From the NCBI GenBank assembly GCA_018296165.2, contig JACKQL020000027.1, forward strand, positions 496,001 to 560,000: a stretch of 64,000 nt of DNA, in the 5' to 3' direction. The stretch's first letter is position 1, and every line of letters starts with the position of its first letter. The stretch is from Termitomyces sp. T153. Its lineage: Eukaryota; Basidiomycota; Agaricomycetes; Agaricales; Lyophyllaceae. This document shows positions 1-11,215 of the stretch, piece after piece. Under the pieces are notes generated by a model. The model searched no databases and was not told the DNA's origin. It saw only the letters and a list, made by a program, of their open reading frames with translations. A program made the translations under genes and the position numbers.

Positions 1-1081
1 GACTCTAGAGGTGGAGTGGGAGGTGTTGTTGTAGGTAAACTCAGCAAGTGAGAGTTCTGCATGCCACTTGTTCTGTAAATAGTTAATGTAGAGGCAGAGA
101 TATTGTTCCAAGGTCTGGTTTACTCATTCTATTTGTTTGTCAGTCTCCAGATAGTAGGTGGTGGAGAGGTTGGTCTTTATTTCTAGAGCCTTGCATAAGG
201 ACTGCTAAAACTGGGAGACAAAGAGAGGGCCATGGTCAGAGATGATGTTGTCTGGGAGTCCATGCTTGGAGAAGACATGTTTGAAGAATAGTTTAGCAAA
301 CTCAAGAGCATTGTTGATGGTGTGACAGGGGATAAAGAGAGCTTGCTTAGTGAGTTGGCAAACAACAACAAGGATTGTGTTGAAGCCTTCAGACTCAGGG
401 AGCTCAACAATGTAGTCCATCAAGATTGAGAACCAGGGGTAGCAACCAACAGAGAGGGGTTTCAACAAGTCATAGGGACAGTGGCAGGGTACTTTGACTC
501 AGAGGCATAGTTTGCAGGCCCACATATACTGTGTGACATCCTTCTTTATTCCTAGCCAAAAGTAAGTCTAGGAGATGAGTTGGAGAGTTTTATAAATTCC
601 TGAGTATTACTAGAGTTCATGGTTGTGGTGCTGCCAGAGTATGTTGAGGTAAATGGACTTGTGGTCCAGGGCATAGATTTGTCCTTCTCAGAGTAGGAGT
701 CAATGGTCTGGAGACAGCATGAAGGGTTGGCTGGTTGCTGACTTGTTGGCAGGGTTGTTCTGAGAGTTGTGCTGAGTGAAGAAGGCATCTGGAGGTGCAT
801 TTCATATTTGGTGGAGGATCTCTTCTTTGTTCATAATCAGCATGGCATGTAAATGCTCAGGGGGGATTACCACTCAGTAGTTGAACACATTCTGCTCAGC
901 CTCAGATGACTTCTTTGGATACATGTCAGATCTCCAGGTAAGGGCATCAGGTTTTGTGCCAAGTCATCTGGGGCAGTAGTGGATAGTGAAGTCATATTTG
1001 GAGAGGGTATTGAACTAGTGAGCTTGTTGGCAGCTGAGCTGTTTGGTAGTGGTGAAGTATTGGAGGTCATTGTGGTCAGAG
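1..1081 (-). pseudogene. Family S Ty3/gypsy: RNase H end and integrase (partial, decayed)
   Basis: This is the distal pol part of the family S element and it runs off the left edge. On the minus strand, 1081-960 reads the end of RNase H (SDHNDLQYFTTTKQLSCQQ), followed by the linker and integrase. At 468-205 the integrase core is readable, with a DYIVELPES-like first catalytic Asp region and IISDHGPLFVSQF around the second Asp. Several stops and frame changes interrupt it. It joins directly to the fragment at 9532-10060: the RNase H reading there ends ALHHI*VYS and resumes here at DHNDLQYF. The gap is the chromodomain element inserted between them. CpG is nearly absent. The family assignment rests on integrase and RNase H motifs; the exact clade is not known. 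Confidence 0.8.
1077..1081. repeat. Target-site duplication, left copy (CAGAG)
   Basis: Five bases directly outside the left LTR of the nested element. The partner at 9527-9531 is TAGAG, one transition different. The interrupted RNase H reading frame resumes across the pair. Confidence 0.7.
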
Positions 1082-1544
1082 TGTAAGGGCAATTTCTGGA
1101 GGCTGTGACTCAATCACACAACTGGCAAAGGGAGATTCAAAGTCTATTTAATACTGTACAGTGTCTACTGATATAACTACTTATCTGGCAAAGGGAGATC
1201 CAAAGAGAACAAGTCTGAGGATTCCCTAGGCTAGGTGTGACACTTTAGAGGCTTCAGAAGTGTGAGAAACAACTGTACAGTATGATAGAGAAAAAAGACA
1301 AAAGTGATGTGTCAGCAATTGGTCAGCAGTTACATAAGCTGGTGGCAGTGCCAAAGGGGCCACACTTGTCTGAATTATTGACAGAGAATTGTCTGAGTTA
1401 TTGACAGAGAACCAGTGCAGCATGAGGGCTGAAACTAAGACTTATAAATAGGAAAAAGAAAGGGAAATGAGGAAAAACCATAATGGGGGAGATCTGACAA
1501 GAACTGGAGGAGGAGAAGGGGAAACAAGTGGGCCTACCCTGACA
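1082..1544 (-). repeat. 3' LTR of nested chromodomain element
   Basis: 463 bp, TG...CA ends, nearly the same sequence as 9079-9526. It carries a short tandem duplication of about 22 bp (ATTATTGACAGAGAA unit at about 1375-1412) that the other LTR lacks, which largely accounts for the length difference. A TATA-like TTATAAATAGG (plus-strand spelling) lies near 1442. Confidence 0.85.
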
Positions 1545-1635
1545 TCACCTCCCCTCTAGTGTGTGGTGTCTTGATGTACTGGGTAGAAGAAGTCACAAAT
1601 TGCCTGGTCAGCTGCTAAAATGGGGTAGATGCCTC

Positions 1636-2190
1636 AAATGGCTTTTGAAGCATTGGGATGCCTACAGTAGAAGTCCTGGACCAGGGCTGGTGCACATACA
1701 TTGGCCTGCAGTTCCTAAGAGGTGTCCTTGATTCTATATTTCTTCCATTTCACCTTGAACTGCAACTTCCCTCAGAATATCCTGCTATCCAAGATTTCCT
1801 CCACTTCATACTCCTCCTCATCATTGACCAGGACTGGTGGTGGGGGTAGCTTAGGGCAGTGGCCTGGGATTGGATCCTCTGTGGCTGAAAACAGCTTGAC
1901 AACATTGAAGACTGGGTGCAATTGGCATAGGCCTGCCAGGAGTTTAAGTTGGTATGCTAAAGGCCTTACTTTCTTCTCCACCATGAAGGGGCCAAAATGA
2001 CAATGTGATAGTTCTGGGATGGCCTTATTGTCTTAATGTCTGAGCTATCCAAGTACACACAGTCTCCTGGTTTGTAAACTGGGGCAGGCATCTGATGGCA
2101 ATTATAGTACCATGCCATGTCCTTCTTAGCCTTCACTGATGCAGCTTTTTCCTTCTCCTGAGCCCTTTTCATCTGGTCCACAAACTCATT
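1636..2190 (-). pseudogene. Chromodomain and integrase C-terminus of nested element
   Basis: Minus-strand reading from 2190 down continues integrase (NEFVDQMKRAQEKEKAA, then APVYKPGDCVYLDSSDIKT). At 1813-1636 it enters a chromodomain: EEEYEVEEILDSRIF, a stop, GKLQFKVKWKKY, then an altered S*E where SWE is expected, and a final FYCRHPNASKAI helix. Chromodomains of this group are thought to tether integration to chromatin carrying particular histone marks. At least three stops interrupt the domain, one replacing the tryptophan codon of the aromatic cage region (TGG to TAG). It is continuous with 3338 upward once the solo LTR at 2196-3332 is removed. Confidence 0.75.
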
Positions 2191-2195
2191 AGTGG

Positions 2196-3332
2196 TGTCA
2201 GGTTCTGCTGACCACAGGGGCTCAGCTACACTGGGTGAGTCCTTACTAGGCAGATGTGATTCACTGCACTGACAACTGGGCATTTGGAGGTGTCCCAAAC
2301 ACTGGGGACTTGTGAAGATAGTTGGTGGAGATTGATCCGAGCAAGTCCAGAGAGGTCCAGAGGAGTAGGGGATGAGCTGAGGGGAAGGGGGACAGGCTTG
2401 GTGGGGTTCAGGCACAAGTCCATATGCAAGTATTGCGGGTGTGGAGGGGGTGGAGGCTATGCGAGTGATGGAAGTGGAGCCAGAGTTTGATGGGGGATCA
2501 ATGGAGGTCAATAGAGTTTAGAGCTGAGCATGTAGCAAGGTCTGGAGTTGGTTAAAGAGTGTCTGGAATTTGTAATCATAATTGCAGGGTTTGCAAAGGT
2601 GTTAAGGTTGGGAAAGATAGGAACACGATGGACAGGATGGATCAAATGAGACGAGACAGAGTCAAACAAAATGAGATGGAGTCAAGATGAGATGGAGACA
2701 AGAATGAGAAGAGATTCAGGCAGAGATACAAAACAATAATGAAGCAATAACAGAATAGAGACAAGACAAGACTAGAAGACTAAGAGTAAGAAAACAAGAC
2801 ATGGAACACAAAACATGAGAGAGAAACAATCAGACCATAGGTAACATTAAGCAATATCAAGACTAAAGTACAAAGAGCTACTCTACATCTTATATACTCA
2901 CTACTGGAGAGCTCTGAGGAATGTCAGCTGTGGCAACAGGGCTCGACAGAGTCAACAGGTGTTGGTTACAATTGGAGAGCAGGCCATGTTGATATATTGA
3001 TGGGATCAATTGGTGACACAGGCCATTCCAAGGTTGTTGTGATACTCCAAAGTAAGTCAGAAGAACCAGAGTGTTGAGTTGATGACATGTAATGGGGTCA
3101 GGCACAGTGGGGGAATGGTCCCAGGGGCTCAGGAGATCCAGGGGAAGCATCACTGACTGTGGAGAAGACATCAGAGTTGGCCAGGGCGCCGTCAGAGTTA
3201 GCCGAGGATGCGTCAGAGTTAGCTGGAGTAGGCACAGAGCACTGTGGAAGTTTGGCAAGGCATCAGGGGAGGTTCTGGGGGGGCAGGGGGTCATTGGGCG
3301 ATGTGCAGGGGTCCAGGGAACAGGTCGTGACA
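2196..3332 (-). mobile_element. Solo LTR of family S (copy A)
   Basis: 1137 bp with TGTCA...TGACA ends, flanked by AGTGG (2191-2195) and GGTGG (3333-3337), an imperfect 5-bp target duplication. Removing it restores the integrase reading ENDST/NEFVDQM. On the minus strand it carries TATATAAG followed about 30 nt later by the conserved start motif (plus-strand AATATCAAGACT at 2853-2864). It keeps only some CpG, fewer than copies B and C. Confidence 0.85.
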
Positions 3333-3337
3333 GGTGG

Positions 3338-4110
3338 AGTCATTCTCTGAGGGGCATGCCTGAGGTTCAAATCTCATGTGGGGGTGCCTGCCAGTGTCTA
3401 CAAAGAATGGAGTCATCTGTAGGGAAGAGTGAACCTGGTTGTTGTATTGGAACTCAGCATCTGACAGAAGCTCATCCCAGTCATCCTGCCTCTCATTATA
3501 GAACAGGCAGAGATACTGTTCCAATTTCTGATTAACATGTTCTGTCTGCCCATCTGACTGAGGGTGATAGGTCATGGTGGTATAGAGCTTCACTCCTAGC
3601 AGGTAGTACAGTTATTGAGTGAACTCTGCTACAAACTGTGGGCCCCAGTCAGAGACATACCTGTCTGACAGACCATGGAGCTTCCAGACATTTCTCCAAT
3701 ACATGCTAGCTGCTCCCAAAGCAGAGCATGTGGTGTGGGTAGGGATGAAGTGGGCCTGTTTACCATAGAGGTCCACCACTACCATCACAGCATCATACCC
3801 ATGAGCATCTGGGAGTTTCACAATGAAGTCCACTGACACAACACTCCAGCAAGCAGCTGGAATAGGGAGAGGGTGGAGCTGCCCCATGGGTTCCTGGCAG
3901 TGAGGCTTGGTGTGGAGGCAGAGATCACAGGTGCTAGTGTAGGTGCCTATGTATTGGGAGATCTGAGGCCACCAGTAGTTCCTGCATACCAGCTCCAATG
4001 TCTTCTACCTTCTAGGATGTCTAGCTATCTGAGAGTCATAGTGTTGCTCTACAATGTGTTGGCAAAGTTCTAAAATGTTAGGCATATAGATGTGTCCTTG
4101 GAAAGTCAGA
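3338..4110 (-). pseudogene. Integrase of nested chromodomain element
   Basis: Minus-strand integrase. The zinc-binding HHCC part is visible at 4090-3890 (HIVEQHY, then CDLCLH). The catalytic core follows: SVDFIVKLPDAHGYDAVMVV for the first Asp, SDWGPQFVAEF for the second, and the HPQSDGQTEHVNQ segment containing the Glu at about 3550. The substrate is the element's own cDNA ends. Stops at about 4010 and 3612 break the frame. The coding continues beyond the solo LTR into 2190-1636. Confidence 0.8.
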
Positions 4111-4361
4111 AGTCCATTCTGAAGACCCCACTCATCTGCATGCACAGACTTAACTCTGCTTGCTTGTTGAGCTTGTAGGGCCTGTGCAGCCTAGGAAACA
4201 GCATCCTCTTGTGTGCCCTCCTGGTTCCCTCTTTGGATGTCTTGGAAAATGTTTGCCTTAGTCTCTTGGACCACAATCCCTTTTAGTGCACAAACAGCAA
4301 AGAGCTTAGGCTTGAGGAGGACAATGTTGTCATTATCCCCTGTCCCTATGCTATAGTCAGC

Positions 4362-4850
4362 TCACCTGAACAATGCATCTGGTTTGCTTATGCTCTGTCC
4401 AGGTTTGTGATGCAGTGAGAAGTCAAAGTTGGCCAGATACAGGGACCACCAAGCTTGGTGTTGATTCAGCTTCTTAGCCATACAGAAGTACTCTAGGTTT
4501 TTGTGGTCTGTCCAGACTTTAAAGTTATGCCATGTGCTCTCAAGAAAATGCTGCCACTCTTCAAAGGACTGAATAATGGCAAGCATTTTCTTGTTATGGA
4601 TCTTGTAGTTCCATTTCTACTGCATTAAGGCTTTTGGAGTAGAAGGCTACTGGATGCCACTTGCCATCCTTCTTTGACTGCTGGAAGAGCACTGCTCCCA
4701 TGGCAAAGTCCAAGCTATTTGCTTCAACACAGAGGGGAGAGTCATTGTCTGGAAACAGGAGGACAGGTTTTGAGGTGACAGCTTGTTTGAGGGCATCAAA
4801 GGCACAGTGCCATGCTGCATCCTGCCTGTGATGTTGAAGAGGGGACATGC
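4362..4850 (-). pseudogene. RNase H of nested chromodomain element
   Basis: Two minus-strand frames encode the RNase H part of gypsy pol. 4848-4594 carries LCVEANSLDFAMGAVLFQQ and WHPVAFYSKSLNAVEMELQD; 4586-4362 carries MLAIIQSFEEWQHFLEST, WTDHKNLEYFCMAKKL and HHKPGQSISKPDALFR. The first catalytic Asp is replaced (EANSLDFA where family members have a D-x-S pattern). A frame change separates the halves. Not functional. Confidence 0.75.
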
Positions 4851-5800
4851 ATGGTAGGAGAAATCCTGTATGAACCTCCAGTAGAAGCTGACAAACTCAA
4901 GAAAAGCCTGTACTTCCTTCTTGTTCCTTGGTTCAGGCCACTCCACTACACCTGCCACTTTAATGGGGTCCATCTCAGCCATTCCATGTAAGATGATCAA
5001 TCCTAGGTACTCCACCTTAGTTTGCTCAAATTCACATTTCTCAGGCTTTAAATAGAGCTGGTGTTGGCAGGTTGGCAGAGGTGTTCTAAGACAATGCACA
5101 TGACCTGGCAATGCTCCCCCAAGGTTTTAGTGTAAATGAGGATATCATCAAGATACATGCAAACAATACCTTCCACAATCAGATCACAGAAGATGTCATT
5201 TAGCATAGTCTAGAAAGTGGCTGGGCTGTTTATGAGGCCAAAGAACATCACTAGAGGTTCAAAGAGTCTGTGATTGGTTCAGAATGTTGCCTTCCACTCA
5301 TCTCCCTCTTTGATGTGCACATTGTTGTAACCCCAACAGACATCCAACTTGGTAAAGTAGCATGCACCTTAGAGGTTGTTGACAAGTTCTGAGATGAGTG
5401 GCAAAGGATAGCAATTCTTTACTGTCATTGCATTTAAGACTCAATAATCCTGAACCAGACAAAGAGACCCATCCTTCTTCTTAATGAAAAAGACTAGGGA
5501 GGCCATTGGGAACTTAGAGAGTTGTATCTGTCCAAAGCTAACATTCTCCTATAGGAATGTGTCCAGCTCATCCTGCTCATGGGGTGCAAGAGGATAGACT
5601 TTGCAGCTGGAGGGTTCTGCATCTAGTATCAGCTCAATTCCATGATCCCACTGCTTGCACTCTGGGAGTGAATCAAAGGATGCCTTGGAGAATACATCCT
5701 CAAAATCATGGAGGTGATCAGGAACTATGCTACAAAAGGGCTTGGGCTGGGAGTTTGCTACAAATGCCTCAGCTAGACATTGAGAAGTGGTCTAACTGGC
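4851..5800 (-). pseudogene. Reverse transcriptase of nested chromodomain element
   Basis: Minus-strand RT in pieces: FFIKKKDGSLCLVQDY at about 5500, KLDVCWGYNNVHIKEGDEW at about 5340, LFEPLVMFFGL at about 5260, and the catalytic YLDDILIYT at about 5145. The YLDD aspartates are retained, but several stops (for example within VQDY*VLN and DEWKATF*T) and frameshifts make it inactive. Confidence 0.8.
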
Positions 5801-5869
5801 CCAAATCTCTGCCACTACAGGAGGGGGGCAGAAGGTTGTAGCATAGATCCTATCACTTACCTCAATGGT

Positions 5870-6735
5870 TTCATCTAGAAACTCTGGGTCTGGAGTGCTG
5901 GTTGATTCTCCTTTGCCTTCATCTTCCTCTTGAGGTTCACACCCAACACCTTGGACATTCTTGTAGAGGGCCTCTCTAGAAGGGAATGCCAAAGGGGGGG
6001 GGGATTTAGGAGGTTGAGATCAGCATAAGCAAGATGCCCTGAACAACAGGCATGCATGGCAGCATGCTTACAAACCTTTGCTCTACACTCCTTATGGGAT
6101 TCTTTGGCATAAGTCATGCAACAACAAGAGCAGTGGCTCATCTTCACCTCACCCTTAGTCCAGTCAATTTCAGGGTTGTGTTTGCATAGCCAGGTGAACC
6201 CTAAGATCATGTCTTGGTTTCCTAGACTAGTAACAGTAAAAGCAGCTCACTTAGAGTGGTCTTTGTAACAGAGGACCAGGTCCACCACAGAGTGAATAGA
6301 GCTGGCTTCATTAAGTGTGCCATCAACATTGTACACAGGGATAGGATGAGATAGGGGGCAAGTGGTGAAACAATGCTGTTGCACATAGTCTGTGTCAAGA
6401 AAGAGACCTGTTTCACCACTGTCAAGCAGGGCAACCACACCTTGGGTCTGCTGGGTGTTTGTTGTTTCAATTTCTACCTGTAGCTTCAGAGAGTTGGTGG
6501 AAGGGGTGGAAGCAACAATGTAACAATGAGAGAGATAGCATTCCCATGCAGAAATCCAGAGGCATGGCTTAGGAGGTGTGTTTCCAGTAGAGACTTTAGC
6601 TGGGGAGGAGGTTTGTATGTCTGAAGAGGGGCTTATCATTTTGGGCATAGCTGCAAAAGCAGTGACAGATATATTTGATTCTACAGACTGGAGAGCAAAA
6701 AGATTAGCACTAAGCAATAGCAGCATACAGTTCAT
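5870..6735 (-). pseudogene. Aspartic protease region of nested element
   Basis: Minus-strand 6735-6247 contains VALLDSGETGLFLDTDYV, the single-DSG retroviral-type aspartic protease active site with the usual DSGAT reading changed to DSGET. A second frame at 6210-5875 continues with MILGFTWLCKHNPEIDW, the conserved segment after the protease flap in gypsy elements (usually G-x-x-WL-x-x-x-NP-x-I-DW). A frameshift near 6220 separates them. Confidence 0.75.
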
Positions 6736-7167
6736 CCATTGCCCTTTTGAAGATCCTCCTCCAACTCTGTGGGAACCTCCTCCAATACATTTGCCACCTC
6801 ATTGGAGTGGATGACTATAGATGCATTAGGAGAAGGGGTTCCTGTTGTATCCTGGGCTGCTAGGAGTTGGACAAGCCTCTTCTTACTCTGATGCAGACAG
6901 GTAGTGGACTTCTAGTACTTGAAGTGAGTAGCAGGCAAAGTGACCTGCCTTTCCACAGCATCAACACAACAGAGGAGTAGAGGATCACTGCCAGAAGGCA
7001 TTGTCATCCATTGGAACTCCTTGGGGTAGGGAACACAAGGAGGCAATGTGGGATGGAAGGGGAAGAGTTGCACCTGCTTGTGGGGCTGCTAGAGCAGGTG
7101 TGGAAGGGGGGACTTGGGGAGTGAACCTGCCATAAGGGAAAGGAAAGGTCAAGGATTGCGTCCATCA
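6736..7167 (-). pseudogene. Gag C-terminus / nucleocapsid of nested element
   Basis: Minus strand. A zinc-knuckle remnant (C-x2-CGKAGHFACY) is readable near 6960-6920. The rest is a broken serine/proline-rich gag tail in several frames. It abuts the solo LTR at 7168 and continues at 8124 on the other side. Confidence 0.55.
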
Positions 7168-8118
7168 TGTCAGGTTCCGCTGACAACAGGGGCTCAGCTA
7201 CACTGGCGAGTCCTTACTAGGCGGACGCGATGTCCTGCGCTTATAACCAAGCGTCCGGTATTGATACGGAGGGACTTGCGAGGGGGAGCTAGGGGCGGTC
7301 CAAGCAAGTCCGGAGCGGCTTGGGGGCGTCTAAGACCAAGTATACTTGTCATTGAACCTGGACAGGTGCCGGAGCAAGTTCGTGGGCATGCAATTAGAAT
7401 GCAGGGTAAGCGGAGGCTTTGCGGTTGATGGGGGTGGAGCTGGAGGTTTGACAGGAGATTGCTAAGACATGAGGTGTTCCTGGGCCAAGCAGGAGCAAGG
7501 TCCGGGGTTGTCGTAGGAATGTTTGGGTCGTAGCGCATGCACGGAGTTTATACTGTCATTGGAGATGAAAGGAACTTAGGAAGACAAAGGAACTATACAC
7601 GGTCGAGATGAGGCGGAAACAAGGTGAGACAAGACAGAGAACAGAGATAGATTTGAAACTAAAAATAGAGACAGGGATGAGACAAAAGACAAGACATAGG
7701 AAACCGATAAATGCAATATCAAGACTCCAGTACTAGGGGTTCTTCTATGACTTATATACCTACTACTGGGCAGCTCTGGAGGGCAGAGGATATGGCGGCG
7801 GCTTGACAGAACTGCATGGAGTCGACAGTTGTCAGGTGCAATCTTGGAACAGGCCGTGGTGACATTCTGATGGGATCAGTTGGAAAGTGGATCGTTCCGG
7901 GGTTGGGGAAAGCCTTGGGAGTCCAGGAGAATTCAGGGGATGCATCAACTGCTGCGGAGAAGGCATTGGAGTTGATCAAGGAGCCGTCAGAGTCTGCCGA
8001 AGAAGTGTTGGAGTTGCCCAAAGTGGGTGCAGAGGGTGGGCAAGGATTGGGGAGTTTGGCAGAACATTGAAGGGGGGGGCTGGGGGCAGTGTTGGAGTCT
8101 AGGGAGCGGGTCGTGACA
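7168..8118 (-). mobile_element. Solo LTR of family S (copy B), youngest-looking
   Basis: 951 bp, TGTCA...TGACA ends, flanked by a perfect 5-bp target duplication CATCA (7163-7167 and 8119-8123). It retains dozens of CpG sites in DNA otherwise almost devoid of them, so it is probably the most recent insertion of the block. The start motif AATATCAAGACT is at 7715-7726. Confidence 0.9.
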
Positions 8119-9015
8119 CATCACAGCTCACATTGCAGTTCCATCAACTGCCACTGCTCACATGCCATCTTGTACCAAGTATTGACATGCTCATCATCTG
8201 AGTGCCCCTCAGCCATACTGTCAATGCAATCTATGAGAGAGGGGTGGAGTCTGTCACAGAAAGTGAGGCAGATTTGCAGACCATCTGGATAGCTAGCCTG
8301 TTTGACTAAGGCATGGAAAGAGTCAATGTACCCATTAAGTGACCACTTCCCTTGATTATATTAAGTTTGGTCTTGAAGGGAAAGAGCTGCAGTCTTGGCA
8401 GGGTCAAGGGGAAAGAACTCAGCTCAGAACTCCTTCTTAAATTTCATCCAGCCAAAAAAAACTCTCAACTCCTTCTGGGCATTGAAAAATGTGCAGTGTG
8501 TAGGTCAAGACTCAGCCTGCCTTCATGTAGGAGAGAGCCCAGGCAATTTTTGAGGCATCAGAGGCAAAGGCTTCACCACTCAACTGGATATAGGTGATGC
8601 AAGACTGGAGGAAATGTTTCCCAACTCTATGGTCTCTATCAAATATGTCAGGGAGTGCAGAGCAGGAAAGTTTGGAGTGGGGTGCTAATACCTCCAGACT
8701 ATGTGCAGAAGAGAACATTCCTGCAACTGCTGGGGGTCCAGGGGGAGGAGTAGGAGTGAGGGGGAGATTTTCCAGGAGAGCCTGGAGAGAAAGGGACACT
8801 GCTTCCATGGTTTGACAGAACCCAGTGGGTTCAACAGTGTGGGAGGTAAGAGAGGCTTGATTAAGTTGGACCTGTGTCTCCAGGGACAACAAACAACTCC
8901 AGGCATCATTCTGGGGGCTTGAAGCATCAGAAGGAGGTGCTGGAGGGGTTGGTTGGGTCATGGGAGGAGCACAGGGGGCACTAAGACACTGGTGGGAGAG
9001 AGACCTTTTGAGCAA
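8119..9015 (-). pseudogene. Gag of nested chromodomain element
   Basis: Minus strand. 9015-8512 encodes a proline-rich N-terminus, then IFDRDHRVGKHFLQSC and KIAWALSYMKAG, the pattern of the retrotransposon gag core. 8510-8124 continues with WSLNGYIDSFHALVKQA and LTFCDRLHPSLIDCIDSM. The two pieces are separated by a stop and frame change. The start is not conserved well enough to fix the first Met. Confidence 0.7.
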
Positions 9016-9078
9016 CCAAGTAGAAACTCAGGCAAGCAAAAAGGGAGCTTCCAGACCAAATACAAGAACTTGTTCTGC

Positions 9079-9526
9079 TGTAAGAGCAACCTCTGGAGGC
9101 TGTGGCTCAATCACACAACTCACAACTAGCAAAGGGAGATTCAAAGTCTATTTAATACTGTACAGTGTCTACTAATATAACTACTTACCTGGCAAAGGGG
9201 GATCCAAAGAGAACAAGTCTGAGGATTCCCTAGGCTAGGTGTGACACTTTAGAGGCTTCAGAAGTGTGAGAAACAACTGTACAGTATGACAGAGAAAAAA
9301 GACAAAAGTGATGTGTCAGCAATTGGTCAGCAGTTACATAAGCTGGTGGCAGTGCCAAAGGGGCTACACTTGTCTGAATTATTGACAGAGAACCAGTGCA
9401 GCATTAGGGCTGAAACTAGGGCTAATAAATAGGAAAAAGAAAGGGAAATGAGGAAAAACTATAATGGGGGGAATCTGACAAGAACTGGAGGAGGAGAAGG
9501 GGAAACAAGTGGGATGTCCCCTAACA
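9079..9526 (-). repeat. 5' LTR of nested chromodomain element
   Basis: 448 bp, TG...CA ends, pair of 1082-1544. Gag begins just downstream on the minus strand. The target duplication base set TAGAG follows at 9527-9531. Confidence 0.85.
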
Positions 9527-9531
9527 TAGAG

Positions 9532-10060
9532 TAGACTTAAATGTGGTGCAGGGCTCCTTCAAGGTAGGCCCTCCACTGCTGGAAAACTTTGATGATGGCA
9601 AGGAGTTCTTTGTCATAGATGTCATAGTTGAGCTCTGCAGGGATCATCAAGCAGGTGTAGAAGGCAACAGGGCAGAGGTCCTTACTACCAGAGTCCATTT
9701 GAAAGAGTATGTTGGTAATGACATAGTCAGAGGTGTCACATTTGAGTACAATAGGCAGGGTAGGGTCAAAGTGGTAGAGGATTGGGGCAAAGGTGAAGGC
9801 TTTTTTGAGGAGGGTGAATATGCTTTGGCACTTGCTATGCCAGTCCCAGGGGGTGTCCTTCCAGGTGAGTTGGTTGAAGGGTTTTAGGATTCTGGAGTAG
9901 TTGTTGATGAACTGGCAATAGAAATTAGCAAACCTCAGAAAAGACTGTACCTCCTTGATGTTCCAGGGAGGGGGCCAGTTGAAGATGACCTCAACCTTGG
10001 CTAGGTCCATGTGTACTCCATCCAGAGTGACAATAACTCTGAGATATTCAACCTCCATAG
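9532..10060 (-). pseudogene. Family S: reverse transcriptase end and RNase H
   Basis: Minus-strand open frame reading YLRVIVTLDGVHMDLAKVE (the connection after the RT thumb), FLRFANFYCQFINNYS, then RNase H LKCDTSDYVITNILFQ and YDIYDKELLAIIKVFQQWRAYLEGA. The DTSDY active-site start and the ELLAI glutamate are kept. A stop follows ALHHI at about 9538. It is bounded by the nested element on one side and by solo LTR copy C on the other; both joins restore reading. Confidence 0.8.
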
Positions 10061-11215
10061 TGTCAGGTTCCACTGACCATGGGGGCTCAGCTACACTGGG
10101 CGAGTCCTTACTAGGCAGACATGATTCCCTGCACTGACAACCAGGCACTCAGAGGTGTTCCAAACATTGGGGACTTGTGAGGATAGTTGGTGGAGGTTGG
10201 TCCAAGCAAGTCTGGGGAGGTCTGGAGGAGTAGAGGATGAGTTGTGGGGATGGGGGACGGGCTTGGCAGGGTTCAGGCATAAGTCCGTGTGTGAGTATTG
10301 TGGGTGCGGAGGAGGCAGAGGCTATGCAGATGACAGGAGCAGAGCTGGAGTTCTGATAGGAGATCAACAGGGATTGATGGGGTTTGGAGCTGAGCGTGTA
10401 GCAGGGTCCGGAGTTGGTAAAGAGTGTCAGTGGTTTGTAATCATAACTGTGGAGTTTGTGAGGACATTATGGTTGAGAGGACTTGAACATGATAGACAGA
10501 ATCAAACAAGACAAGATGGAGTCGAACAAAATGAGATGAAGATGAGACGAGAACAAGAATAGATTCAGGTGGAGACATGGAACGATAACAAAAAGATAAT
10601 GGAACAGAGACAAGATAAGACTGGGAGACTGAGAATAAGGAAAATGAGACACGGAACACAAAACACGAGAAGAACAATCAGAAACACATCAGGTAAGGCA
10701 GGTAGGTAGGTAGGTAAGTAGGTAAGTAATCTCAAGACTAGAGTACAAGGAGCTACTCTATGTCTTATATACTGACTACTGAAGAGCTCCGGGGACGTCA
10801 GCTGTGGTGGCAGGGCTTGGTGGAGCTCGACAGAGTTGATGGGTATTGGTTATGACCAGAGGGCGGGCCATGTTGATATGTTGATGGGATCAATTGTGAT
10901 GCGGTCCATTCTGAGGTTGTTGTGATACCCCCAGGGTAAGTCGGGGGAGCCAGGGTGTCGAGTTGATGACATGTAATGGGGTCAGGCATGGCAGGGGAGT
11001 GGTCCCAGGGGCTCAGGAAGTCCAGGGGAAGTGCCGGCGGCTGCGGGGAAGACGTCAGAGTTGGCCAGGGGGCCATCGGAGTTAGCCAAGAATGCATCGG
11101 AGTTAGCTGGAGTAGGCATGGAGTGCTGGGGAAGTTTGACGAAGCATCAGGGGAGGTTCTGGGGGGACAGGGGTTTGTCGGGCAATGTATGGGGTCCAGG
11201 GAATGGGTCATGACA
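10061..11215 (-). mobile_element. Solo LTR of family S (copy C)
   Basis: 1155 bp, TGTCA...TGACA ends, flanked by a perfect target duplication CATAG (10056-10060, 11216-11220). It interrupts the RT of an older element of the same family. It keeps moderate CpG, more than copy A and fewer than copy B. It contains a short GGTA/GTAG tetranucleotide run (about 10691-10737) next to the start motif AATCTCAAGACT (10738-10749). Confidence 0.9.

Larger units (their letters stand above)
1082..9526 (-). mobile_element. Nested Ty3/gypsy chromodomain retrotransposon, full length, decayed
   Basis: A complete LTR retrotransposon sits on the minus strand inside the RNase H region of family S. LTRs lie at 9079-9526 (5') and 1082-1544 (3'). 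In coding order it holds gag, a CCHC zinc knuckle, aspartic protease, reverse transcriptase, RNase H, an HHCC integrase and a C-terminal chromodomain, so it belongs to the chromodomain-bearing Ty3/gypsy group. A purine-rich tract (sense AGAGGGGAGGTGA) abuts the 3' LTR. Many stops and frameshifts show that it cannot make its own proteins. Two solo LTRs of family S (2196-3332, 7168-8118) were later inserted into it. Apart from those, CpG is almost absent. Confidence 0.85.

Noticed and set aside
3092..3535. Long plus-strand ORF
   Set aside because: It spans the solo LTR and the antisense of integrase; it has no protein-like pattern and crosses an insertion boundary.
5994..6003. Run of ten G as a regulatory or frameshift site
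   Set aside because: It lies in an already broken protease-RT linker of a dead element; more likely slippage or sequencing ambiguity.
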